Positions 26,159 to 33,855 of a stretch of 64,000 bases of DNA are shown in pieces. The DNA comes from Ruminococcus flavefaciens (lineage in GTDB: Bacteria > Bacillota > Clostridia > Oscillospirales > Ruminococcaceae), in NCBI RefSeq assembly GCF_900116855.1, contig NZ_UETD01000003.1, forward strand, positions 248,001 to 312,000, given 5' to 3'. Both the position numbers and the translations under genes were made by a program. Position 1 is the first letter of the stretch. Each line of letters starts with the position of its first letter. The notes below the pieces were generated by a model, which did no database searches, was not told the origin of the DNA, and was given only the letters and a program-made list of their open reading frames with translations.

Positions 26159-26180
26159 TTAGAAAAAGGAGATGGGTTAT

Positions 26181-26609
26181 ATGGGATACAGAATTATTCA
26201 CGACAAACTCAGCGCAGATGATTATATAAAGCTTTTCAGCTCCGCAGGCTGGGGAGAGCCCGACCGCAGACTGGTGGAGAAGTCACTGAAAAACAGCTAC
26301 GTTACCTTTTCAGTTACGGACGAGGACAAGGTCATAGCTATGGCAAGACTTATCGGTGACGGCGGCATGGCGTTCTTTCTCAAGGACCTCATAGTCGCTC
26401 CCGAATATCAGGGAAAGGGCGTGGGCAGGGAGCTCATGTGCCATATCGAGGACTACATCCGCGGGGAGCTGGAGGAGGGCTGGGAGTGTCGTTTCCAGCT
26501 TATCAGTGCAAAGGATAAGGAGGAGTTTTACCGTAAGTGCGGCTATACAGCCCATCCCCACGAGCACAGCGGCCCGGGATTTACCAAGCTGATACGGAAG
26601 GAGAAATAA
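26181..26609 (+). CDS. GNAT-family N-acetyltransferase
   Basis: 142 residues. Acetyl-CoA motif YQGKGVGRELM after the strand LKDLIVAPE, as in GNAT enzymes; C-terminal FYRKCGY. The ATG at 26181 is chosen because AAAAGGAG lies 9 bases upstream, while ATG 26172 would touch it. The substrate cannot be predicted. The next gene starts directly after its stop codon. Confidence 0.9.
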   Translation: MGYRIIHDKLSADDYIKLFSSAGWGEPDRRLVEKSLKNSYVTFSVTDEDKVIAMARLIGDGGMAFFLKDLIVAPEYQGKGVGRELMCHIEDYIRGELEEGWECRFQLISAKDKEEFYRKCGYTAHPHEHSGPGFTKLIRKEK

Positions 26610-27083
26610 ATGGCTAAAGTCATAATGACCTGCGGCAGGATATGCTCGGGAAAGAGCACCTATGCGCAGAAACTGAAAGACCAACTGGGAGCGGTCATTC
26701 TCTCCATAGACGAGCTCATGCTGGACATTTTCGGCAGCGATACGGGAGGCCGTCACGATGAATACGTCCGCCGCACCGAGCAGTACCTTTATAAAAAATC
26801 GGCGGAGATAGTATCCGCAGGCACCGACGTTATCCTTGACTGGGGCTTCTGGACCCGTCAGGGCAGGGACTTCGCAAGGGAGTTCTACCGTTCACGGGGT
26901 ATTGCAAACGAGATACACTTCATCACCGTTGACGATGAGGAGTGGCAGCGTCGTGTGGACAAGCGCAATGCTGAGGTAGCCGCAGGCAGGAGCGACGCCT
27001 ACTTCATCGACGAGGGACTGGCGCGTAAGTTTGCCAATATATTTGAAGCTCCCGATACGGACGAGGTAGATCTCTATGTATAA
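26610..27083 (+). CDS. P-loop ATPase/kinase of the AAA_33 (zeta-toxin-like) type
   Basis: 157 residues. P-loop CGRICSGKSTYAQKL near residue 8, then SIDELM and a 'lid' WQRRVDKRNAEV. This pattern matches small cytosolic kinases of the AAA_33 family that phosphorylate small molecules; the substrate is unknown. The ATG directly follows the stop of the acetyltransferase gene, so the two are coupled. No antitoxin gene is next to it, so a toxin role is not supported. Confidence 0.82.
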   Translation: MAKVIMTCGRICSGKSTYAQKLKDQLGAVILSIDELMLDIFGSDTGGRHDEYVRRTEQYLYKKSAEIVSAGTDVILDWGFWTRQGRDFAREFYRSRGIANEIHFITVDDEEWQRRVDKRNAEVAAGRSDAYFIDEGLARKFANIFEAPDTDEVDLYV

Positions 27084-27088
27084 ATATA

Positions 27089-27123
27089 CGCCCCCGAGCG
27101 TTTTCGTCTGACACTCAGGGGCG
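27089..27123. terminator. Terminator between convergent genes
   Basis: CGCCCC.GAG / CTC.GGGGCG stem with a 15-base loop, followed by CTTTG. The same GC-rich stem sequence recurs in terminators at 42786 and 47124. Confidence 0.7.
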
Positions 27124-27136
27124 CTTTGTTTACATA

Positions 27137-27685
27137 TCAGTCCACAAATTCCATGGTGAAAAGCTTTGACAGGATACTGCCTGCGTAGCCGTTCATCAGC
27201 GCCTTGTACTCGGAAGCCTTCACATCGCCGCCTACGCCAAGGATATCGTATACGACATTGCCCTCGCGGAGCTTGCGGTGAAGCTCCTCAAAGCCGCTGC
27301 GGATATAGAAGTTCCTGCGGCTGACGCGCTGGCTGTAGTTCTCGGCGTTCTCGTCAAGCTCCTCAATGGCGAGGAACAGCCTGCGGTCCTTGTATATCTT
27401 CTGTGCGGACCTGAGTATGGCGCTGCCGATACCTCTGCCTCTCAGCTCCTCCGAGACTGCAAGGTAGAAAACATAGGAAAGGTCGCGGTGGTTGACGATA
27501 TAGAGCATACCTGCCCACTGACCGTCGCAGCTGATGCTCCAGAAATCCACGCCCTTTTTCTTGGCTTTGAGCACCAGCATAAGGAAAGGTGCTCTCTCGT
27601 CATCGGGGAATGCTCTCATGTAAAGCTGCTTTACTTTGCGGAAATCGGGAGAATTTGGCTTCAGCTTGGTGAAATTCAGTTTCAT
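27137..27685 (-). CDS. GNAT-family N-acetyltransferase
   Basis: 182 residues. Motif ELRGRGIGSAILRSA (acetyl-CoA pyrophosphate loop) after FYLAVSEE, plus RRNFYIRSGFEE near the end. 13 bases behind the next acetyltransferase gene and probably cotranscribed with it. Start follows AGGAGG. Confidence 0.9.
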   Translation of the reverse strand: MKLNFTKLKPNSPDFRKVKQLYMRAFPDDERAPFLMLVLKAKKKGVDFWSISCDGQWAGMLYIVNHRDLSYVFYLAVSEELRGRGIGSAILRSAQKIYKDRRLFLAIEELDENAENYSQRVSRRNFYIRSGFEELHRKLREGNVVYDILGVGGDVKASEYKALMNGYAGSILSKLFTMEFVD

Positions 27686-27698
27686 GGCGTTCCTCCTT

Positions 27699-28247
27699 TC
27701 AGCTTCTCTCTATGCAGTAGCACACCTCTCCCTCGGGAGTAATGCCCTGCTGTCGGAAGCGTTCAACATTATCTGTTATATGCATTGCGGACTTTTCAAG
27801 CACCCGTCCCGACTTGGTGTTCTCGGCACGGTGATAGGCTTCCAGCCGCTGAAAATCCGTGTTTGCGAAGATATTGCCGATTACTGCGGAGAGAGCCTCA
27901 CCCGCATAGCCTCTGCCCTGAAAGGCTGTGCCGATACAGTACTCTATCTCGGCGGTGCGGAGCTCCTCGTAAACGCGGCAGAAGGCTATCTGACCGATAT
28001 TGCGTCCGCTGTCCTTTTCGATGACTGCCCAGCGGTAGAAGCTGTCGGAGCTGTAACCCACGATATACCTGTTGAGAAGCCCCTCCGCCTCCTGTGCGGT
28101 GGAGTACACAGGCTCGCCGTATTCGGTCTGTACAGCAGGATCGGAAGCCCAGTTCCCCAGCATATCCATGAGGTCGCCTGCTTCAAATCGGCGAAGCAGA
28201 AGTCTTGGCGTATCAATGGTCAGAGTGCCGCAGTGGTGCATGGTCAC
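27699..28247 (-). CDS. RimJ/RimL-like GNAT acetyltransferase
   Basis: 182 residues. Typical features of the RimJ/L subgroup: TPRLLLRRFEAGDLMDML at the start, IGQIAFC, EIEYCIGTAFQGRGYAGEAL (CoA loop), and NTKSGRVLEKSAM. These usually acetylate N-termini of ribosomal proteins or related substrates. Start preceded by AAAGGAG. Confidence 0.88.
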   Translation of the reverse strand: MTMHHCGTLTIDTPRLLLRRFEAGDLMDMLGNWASDPAVQTEYGEPVYSTAQEAEGLLNRYIVGYSSDSFYRWAVIEKDSGRNIGQIAFCRVYEELRTAEIEYCIGTAFQGRGYAGEALSAVIGNIFANTDFQRLEAYHRAENTKSGRVLEKSAMHITDNVERFRQQGITPEGEVCYCIERS

Positions 28248-28271
28248 CTCTCCTTTGGTTATGTTGTTTAT

Positions 28272-28401
28272 ATTATAGCATATAAGCGAAGCGTTATGCT
28301 ATAATTTCCCGATTGCAGGGAGCAGATCTCTGATCTGCGCATCTGCAAGGGCTTTCAGATAATTTATAATGAATGTTCTACATTCATTATAGCATATAAG
28401 T
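28272..28401. repeat. Intergenic region with three inverted repeats
   Basis: The 381-base gap 28248-28628 has no gene. It holds ATTATAGCATA / TATGCTATAAT (28272-28282, 28295-28305), GCAGATC-TCT-GATCTGC (28322-28338), and TATAATGAATG-TTCTA-CATTCATTATA (28365-28391, perfect 11-bp stem). ATTATAGCATATAAG occurs twice (28272-28286, 28386-28400). Part may be promoter of the acetyltransferase gene; the rest is unexplained. Confidence 0.6.
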
Positions 28402-28628
28402 GTGAAAATAGCAAGAAATGCGGCGTAAAAACTTTTGCATAAAATAGCTTTGCGGCGTTCCCTGCAATGGTCTCTGACATTTGTGACATGAGACACAGGC
28501 GGTTAATACCTGCCGCTGCTAAGCCCTGAGTACTGACCACTAAAAACTTTGTTTTTTTCTAAGACATTTTCAGAAAGCTTACGTCTAATATACTGAAAGG
28601 CAAAAATTTCCGGAAAGGAGCCTTGTCT

Positions 28629-29183
28629 ATGGATAATGGTTCAGGTAGCTACGACCGTTATCTTGCCGGCGATGATTCGGCTATGGGTGATCTCGTCCGA
28701 GAATACAAGGACGGTCTTACCTTTTTCCTCAACAGTTTTACCAACGATATTTTTGATGCGGAAGAGCTCATGGAAGAGACCTTCTTCAGACTGGCGTACA
28801 AAAAACCTAAATATTCAGGCAAAAGCTCCTTCAGGACATGGCTCTATGCCATTGCAAGAAATCTTGCTATCGACTACCTGAGAAAGCGAAAACGTACTGC
28901 GACAGTTTCTGTGGATGAGTGTTATGATCTGAGATCGGATCAGGATATCGAAAAGGACTATCTGCTCGAGGAGCGTAAGGCGATCATTCACAGGCTGATG
29001 CAGAAACTGAAATATGAATACCGTCAGGTCATATGCCTGATTTATATCGAGGGATTTTCAAATTCGGAAACTGCGGTCATCATGCATAAGAGCAGCCGAC
29101 AGATAACAAATATGCTGTATCAGGCAAAAAAAGCTCTCAGAGCAGAGCTGGAAAAGGAGGGGATAACGTATGCGGGATTATGA
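28629..29183 (+). CDS. ECF-type RNA polymerase sigma factor
   Basis: 184 residues from ATG 28629 (AAAGGAG 8 bases upstream; a TTG two codons earlier is less likely). Region 2: LVREYKDGLTFFLNSFTNDIFDAEELMEETFFRLAYK and WLYAIARNLAIDYLRKRKR; region 4: LKYEYRQVICLIYIEGFSNSETAVIMHKSSRQITNMLYQAKKAL. It overlaps the dockerin/anti-sigma gene by 14 bases. The upstream sequence CAGAAAGCTTACGTCTAATA carries a CGTC element like that before the sigma gene at 17924, hinting that both recognise similar promoters. Confidence 0.92.
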   Translation: MDNGSGSYDRYLAGDDSAMGDLVREYKDGLTFFLNSFTNDIFDAEELMEETFFRLAYKKPKYSGKSSFRTWLYAIARNLAIDYLRKRKRTATVSVDECYDLRSDQDIEKDYLLEERKAIIHRLMQKLKYEYRQVICLIYIEGFSNSETAVIMHKSSRQITNMLYQAKKALRAELEKEGITYAGL

Positions 29184-31428
29184 TGAAGTTACTCAGACCG
29201 TACTGAGGCGTCGGGATGAAGCGATAGCTAAGGACAGGCGCAGAGCTGTTATAATGAGGCGGAGCGCTGCTGCTGCACTGTCTGTATGCGCGGCTGCATT
29301 TGTCGGCTTCGGTGTTTTCAGGATGAACAGCAAGGATATCGAGCTTCCCGATGACGGCGGTATCATCACTGCGGAAACTACTGTTCCGCCCGCAAGTCAC
29401 AGCGTTTCAACCTCCGCAGTTACCACCGACGGGACTGCTTCGGCCATAACTACGTTCACATCGGTGAAGGATACGGCTGTGACGACAGCTGTATCGGCAG
29501 CAGTACTTACAACTGCGCCGAAAACCGCTTATACAGCAGCACAGACCACCGGATTATCCACAGCACCTGCGGCAGCTGCGGCAACGTCATTCATCCCTCG
29601 GACGACAGCCGCTGTGCCTGCTGCGGCAACAACAGTTACTACTACAAGATCCAAGGATGATTACCTTGAAAGGAGCGTTGAAATGAAAAAGTTTACACCA
29701 TTTGCGGCTTCACTCATCATGATGGCAAACGCTGCTGCCCCTCTCAATACAGCAGCTTCTCCCGGGACTGCGGCAGCTTCAAGCTATGACGAATTCAGCA
29801 TTCTTGCGGGAATGGATAACGGGGATACGGATATTGATATAAATATGGACGGACAGTTTGATGTAAAGGACTGCTTCTATCTCATGGCATATGATTACCG
29901 AAAGGAACTGGAGCCTGCCATCGAGAACAATATACTCTCCATCGCGGACTATGACATGAGCGGTTCTGTTGACCATGCCGACTCCGATATTCTGCTGAAG
30001 TACCTTGTTACAAGGAAAAAGGCGAAGGGCGAATATCTCTCAAAGGATTACTATGCTGACTTCGATATCGTTACTTATACACAGGGCGAGCCCATATACG
30101 GTCCTGCTTACCCCGAGATCGTGGAGATATGTAATTCTCCCGACTTTGACAAGGAGGCATATACTCAGGAAGAGCTTGATGATATGTTCGAGAAGGAACT
30201 CGCGCAGACAATAGTGGGCTATGAACAGATTCCCCACGGCTTTGCCGATACATTCATCGAGTACCTCAGGTCATTTGTCAAGGACACTCTCGGCGGCGGC
30301 GTATTCAGCAACAGCCTTGAGATGGGAGACATAGTCCTCGATATCGACGGCGACGGACAGGAGACATTCGATGATGCCTGCATATATATGCTGTTTAATG
30401 AGCAGCGCGGACAGATGAACAGAGTAAAAAGAAATCATGAATGGATAGAATCACTCCTCCCGATCGATCAGGACCCCGAGGGACTTCTTGCATGGAAGCT
30501 GCCCGATCTCGAAACATCTGTAACAGATGAGCAGTGGGCGATCTGCGAGGCAGACTACCGTTTCTTTGCCAATGAGCTGAAGCTGTATGATTTTGAGGAA
30601 TATGCAACGGAATATCTTCTCGAAAAGAACGGCAGACCCGATGACATATATTTTGACAACGATCACTACACAGCGATCCACCCCGACGCTCAGTCCATTT
30701 ATTTCGGAGATTATGTAAGGAGAAATTATGACAGGATGTATCCTGTTGACGAAAAGATGGTCTACGATGAGCAATATATGTGCGTGCACTCCAATGACTA
30801 TTATGAAAGCGTTGCGTCAGGAGAGGTAACTCCTATGGACGCAACAGGCGACGGCGTCCTTGATTACAAGGATATCCTCATCGCTGATATGTACCTCTAT
30901 GACTATAAAAACAGCGTCTCCAGAGAGCAGTCCATCATTCCCGATGATGTATGGAGCTTCTTTACGGACACCCTCGACATCAACGGAAACGGCTTATACG
31001 GAGACCTTACCGATGTTTCTATCTATCAGTTCTCGATATATGTTTACAGATGCACGAAACTGGGTGAACAGGAGCTGCCCTATGACAATCGCGGGGAATA
31101 TCTCTCTTATATGGCAGATTACCGTGCTGAGCTCACAGCAGCTAAGTTTGGCGAAAGAGCAGGGGTACAGCCTGCGCCCGTTATGATCGAGAGCAGACTT
31201 GAAAAGACGTTACAGGACCCTTCAATAGTACGAAACGGTGACGCAAACTGCGATGGTGATACCGACCTTGCCGATGCTATCTTCATCATGCAGTCCATGG
31301 CTAACCCCGACAAGTATAACCTCTCAAGTATGGGAAGATTCAACGGCGATGTCTGCGAGACAGGCGGCGGCATCACTGCAAACGACGCTCTTTCCATACA
31401 GAGCGGTCTGCTCAATGGTGCATATTGA
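29170..31428 (+). CDS. Membrane anti-sigma-like protein ending in a dockerin, with in-frame internal start
   Basis: 752 residues, same plan as the protein at 15686-17908. Residues 1-30 basic cytosolic part, membrane segment about 31-51, Thr/Ala linker about 70-160, internal MKKFTPFAASLIMMANAAAP at residue 172 (a signal peptide), then EF-hand pairs (DINMDGQFDVKD, DYDMSGSVDHAD, DIDGDGQETFDD, DATGDGVLDYKD, DINGNGLYGD) and a canonical C-terminal dockerin at about 690-752 (GDANCDGDTDLADAIFIMQS, then NGDVCETGGGITANDAL). AAAGGAGG lies before ATG 29170, inside the sigma gene. Overlap with the sigma gene implies coupled expression. The anti-sigma role is inferred from position and topology. Confidence 0.78.
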   Translation: MRDYDEVTQTVLRRRDEAIAKDRRRAVIMRRSAAAALSVCAAAFVGFGVFRMNSKDIELPDDGGIITAETTVPPASHSVSTSAVTTDGTASAITTFTSVKDTAVTTAVSAAVLTTAPKTAYTAAQTTGLSTAPAAAAATSFIPRTTAAVPAAATTVTTTRSKDDYLERSVEMKKFTPFAASLIMMANAAAPLNTAASPGTAAASSYDEFSILAGMDNGDTDIDINMDGQFDVKDCFYLMAYDYRKELEPAIENNILSIADYDMSGSVDHADSDILLKYLVTRKKAKGEYLSKDYYADFDIVTYTQGEPIYGPAYPEIVEICNSPDFDKEAYTQEELDDMFEKELAQTIVGYEQIPHGFADTFIEYLRSFVKDTLGGGVFSNSLEMGDIVLDIDGDGQETFDDACIYMLFNEQRGQMNRVKRNHEWIESLLPIDQDPEGLLAWKLPDLETSVTDEQWAICEADYRFFANELKLYDFEEYATEYLLEKNGRPDDIYFDNDHYTAIHPDAQSIYFGDYVRRNYDRMYPVDEKMVYDEQYMCVHSNDYYESVASGEVTPMDATGDGVLDYKDILIADMYLYDYKNSVSREQSIIPDDVWSFFTDTLDINGNGLYGDLTDVSIYQFSIYVYRCTKLGEQELPYDNRGEYLSYMADYRAELTAAKFGERAGVQPAPVMIESRLEKTLQDPSIVRNGDANCDGDTDLADAIFIMQSMANPDKYNLSSMGRFNGDVCETGGGITANDALSIQSGLLNGAY
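29669..29685 (+). promoter_or_regulatory. Internal ribosome binding site and in-frame ATG
   Basis: AAAGGAG (29669-29675), 7-base spacer, ATG (29683-29685) in frame with the longer gene and followed by a signal peptide. The nearby bases (GAAAGGAG, two variable bases, TTGAAATGAAAAA) are the same as at 17288-17304, and encode the same residues ERS(F/V)EMKK. Confidence 0.7.
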
Positions 31429-31474
31429 TATGCACTGCCCCTCCCTATGCTGTAATATGAGTTGTTGAGTAGCA

Positions 31475-31502
31475 GAGCTCCCTTCGGGGAGCTCATTTTT
31501 TT
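31475..31502 (+). terminator. Terminator after the second dockerin/anti-sigma gene
   Basis: GAGCTCCC-TTCG-GGGAGCTC, perfect 8-bp stem with a stable TTCG loop, followed by ATTTTTTT. Confidence 0.9.
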
Positions 31503-31541
31503 GTAAATTCTATTTGTTTTGTAATAAACTTATTCAAATTA

Positions 31542-31570
31542 TTGACAAAAGTCGTGAAAAGTGCTATAAT
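31542..31570 (+). promoter_or_regulatory. Consensus promoter of the FHA/phosphatase/kinase operon
   Basis: -35 TTGACA (31542-31547), 17-bp spacer, -10 TATAAT (31565-31570). It leaves a leader of about 110 bases before the first start codon at 31689. Confidence 0.85.
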
Positions 31571-31688
31571 ATCAGTGTGTGTATTTTTTGACATCCGCAT
31601 TTGTAAAATATAGAGAGATCATTTTTTTCAAAGCCTGCCGATGCACGGTGTTACGGCGTTTTTCGGCAGGGGATTAAGGGGTGAATTT

Positions 31689-33047
31689 ATGGCAGGCAGC
31701 GTCACTACTAAGCTTCTTTATCAGAACTGTGATACCTTTATGCAGGCAGGGCTGAAAAAGAAGGACAGGATAGACGAGGATCAGCTTCAGCTGATAAACA
31801 GTAAAAGGGATATTGGCTTTCTCGGCATAAGGTGGGAAAAGACCGCAACGAGAAACGTCTTTAAATACAATGTCAGCAATATGACGGCACTTTCCGAGTA
31901 TATCAAGCAGACCATGCCTCAGGAAAAGTATTTCAGCATTATAAACCAGTTCCAGAAGATATATGAGTTCTGTGCAAGGACGGAGGGGCTCTCCGCAGAC
32001 AATCTCCTGCTCAGTGATCTGAAGAATGTGTACTACGACGTGGAAAGACAGAAGGTCTTTGTGGCTTATCTCCCTCTCTCGGAGAATATCTACAAGTGCT
32101 CCAACGTGGTCAAGTTCCTCAGCAAGCTCAACAAGAATGCCAGCATAACCATTACCAACGGCACTGTAATGCAGAAGTACAGCTTTTCCCTTGAGGACCT
32201 TATGGGCAAGCAGAACAGCAAGACTCCCAAGAACGGCGGTATGTCCTATGCTCAGCTCTATACTCTGCTCCATGATGTGCTGTCTATCCCCGTGGAGGAC
32301 CCCGTTCCTGCGGCTGATACCGCTGCGGACTCTCCTTCACCTGCGGCAGCAGCAGGTGCTGATGTGCCGGCAGACGATGACGGCGACCACACTATACTCG
32401 TAAACAGAAGAAGCTCGGACTGCCTTGCATACCTCAAGGACGAGAACAACAGGGAGTTCCCTATAGATCATGTGCCTTTCACCATCGGCAGACGTCCCGA
32501 CAATGACCTTTCACTGACTGATAAGGGCACTGTCTCAAAGGTCCATGCGGCTATCGGCTTCGAGGACGGACAGTGGTTCGTGGAGGACAGAGGCTCGGCA
32601 AACGGCACCTTCCTAAATGACTTTGCGGAGAATGCCCGCAGGATATCAAAGGAGACCATCACCAGCGGCGATGTGATCTACATCTATGACGCCCCCTTTG
32701 TGTTCACTGTGAACTCGGGGGACGCGGCTACGGTCATAGTCGGTGCCGCAGGCAAGAAGCAGGAGCCTCCCAAGAACAAGGTCAAGAAGATAGCCTACTT
32801 CATAAACGGCTCAAGCAATGAGAGGATACCCGTTTTCGTGTATCCCTTTACCTGTGCGGAGCTTTCGGGTATCGTAATAGACCGCGAGAGCAACGGCAGC
32901 AGGCATAATATCTGCATAGAGAACATCTCGTGCAACTCCCTCAGCGTTGAGGGGAGCGATGTGCCCGCAGGCGAGAAGACTGTCATCTTCTCAGGCTGTA
33001 ATTTCCTGTATCACGGCATATCCTATACATTCTACGAAGAGAACTGA
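31689..33047 (+). CDS. FHA-domain protein with DUF6382-like N-terminus
   Basis: 452 residues from ATG 31689 (preceded by GGGGTGA). N-terminal domain of about 190 residues (TTKLLYQNCDTFMQAGLKKK...), similar to the domain often fused to FHA in Clostridia; Pro/Ala linker; FHA domain at about 260-345 with the phosphothreonine-binding motifs TIGRRPDNDLSL, VSKVHAAI and DRGSANGTFLND; a further C-terminal beta domain. FHA binds phospho-Thr, fitting the kinase and phosphatase genes that follow. First gene of a six-gene run. Confidence 0.9.
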   Translation: MAGSVTTKLLYQNCDTFMQAGLKKKDRIDEDQLQLINSKRDIGFLGIRWEKTATRNVFKYNVSNMTALSEYIKQTMPQEKYFSIINQFQKIYEFCARTEGLSADNLLLSDLKNVYYDVERQKVFVAYLPLSENIYKCSNVVKFLSKLNKNASITITNGTVMQKYSFSLEDLMGKQNSKTPKNGGMSYAQLYTLLHDVLSIPVEDPVPAADTAADSPSPAAAAGADVPADDDGDHTILVNRRSSDCLAYLKDENNREFPIDHVPFTIGRRPDNDLSLTDKGTVSKVHAAIGFEDGQWFVEDRGSANGTFLNDFAENARRISKETITSGDVIYIYDAPFVFTVNSGDAATVIVGAAGKKQEPPKNKVKKIAYFINGSSNERIPVFVYPFTCAELSGIVIDRESNGSRHNICIENISCNSLSVEGSDVPAGEKTVIFSGCNFLYHGISYTFYEEN

Positions 33048-33059
33048 CGGTGAACGTGA

Positions 33060-33839
33060 ATGAAATATATGTTTTCGTATGTGACTACCGAGGGCGCGGT
33101 GAGAAAGGTCAATCAGGACTCTCTATTTGCCGCTGAGGCAGAGTTCGGCGGCGAGAATATCTTCTTTGCCGCAGTCTGCGACGGCGTGGGCGGACTTTCC
33201 TCGGGTGAGAAGGCAAGCGGCTATGTCTGCAAGCGCATGAACGAGTGGTTCGCTGAGGACTTTGCCGACCTTATGCGAAGGGGAGCCTCCATACTGAAGA
33301 TAAGGGAGTCCGTCGATGACAGGCTCCACGAGCTCAACGACAGTATAAACGCCTATGCGGAAAAGCACTCCGCGGATATGGCGACTACATTTACGGGGAT
33401 ACTGATCATCCCTCAGCTGAAGCGTATGCTCATCGCTCACGTCGGCGACTCACGGCTGTATAAGATAACCGACGAGGAGATAAAGATACTGACCTCAGAC
33501 CACTCAGTAGTGGCACAGGACGTCAGAAACGGCGTAATAACTGCCGAAATGGCTGAAACAGACCCAAGACAGAACCAGCTCACCAACTGTATCGGAGCAG
33601 GACTTGACGATACCTCCTACGATTACAGCATAGGAGAATACAGTGAGAATGAGTGCTATATGCTCTGTACCGACGGCTTCAGAAAGAAGATAACAGCGGA
33701 CGAGATGCAGTTCCTGCTGAAGCCCTCAATCAACGAGGACGAAAAGATAATGTCGGGACATCTGGAAAAGCTGAAAAACAAGGTCATCAAGGGCGGCGAA
33801 AAGGATAACATCACCGCTCTTATGGTAAAGCTCTGCTGA
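33060..33839 (+). CDS. PP2C-family Ser/Thr protein phosphatase
   Basis: 259 residues. Metal-binding motifs of PP2C: AVCDGVGGLSSGEKAS, HVGDSRLY, LCTDGFRKK and GGEKDNITAL. It would remove phosphates placed by the kinase encoded next. The RBS is weak (GGTGA). 12 bases after the FHA gene. Confidence 0.94.
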   Translation: MKYMFSYVTTEGAVRKVNQDSLFAAEAEFGGENIFFAAVCDGVGGLSSGEKASGYVCKRMNEWFAEDFADLMRRGASILKIRESVDDRLHELNDSINAYAEKHSADMATTFTGILIIPQLKRMLIAHVGDSRLYKITDEEIKILTSDHSVVAQDVRNGVITAEMAETDPRQNQLTNCIGAGLDDTSYDYSIGEYSENECYMLCTDGFRKKITADEMQFLLKPSINEDEKIMSGHLEKLKNKVIKGGEKDNITALMVKLC

Positions 33840-33855
33840 AAGCGAGGAGATCTAT

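Noticed and set aside
26610-27083. Zeta-type toxin
   Set aside because: P-loop similarity only; no antitoxin neighbour, and it is coupled to an acetyltransferase gene.
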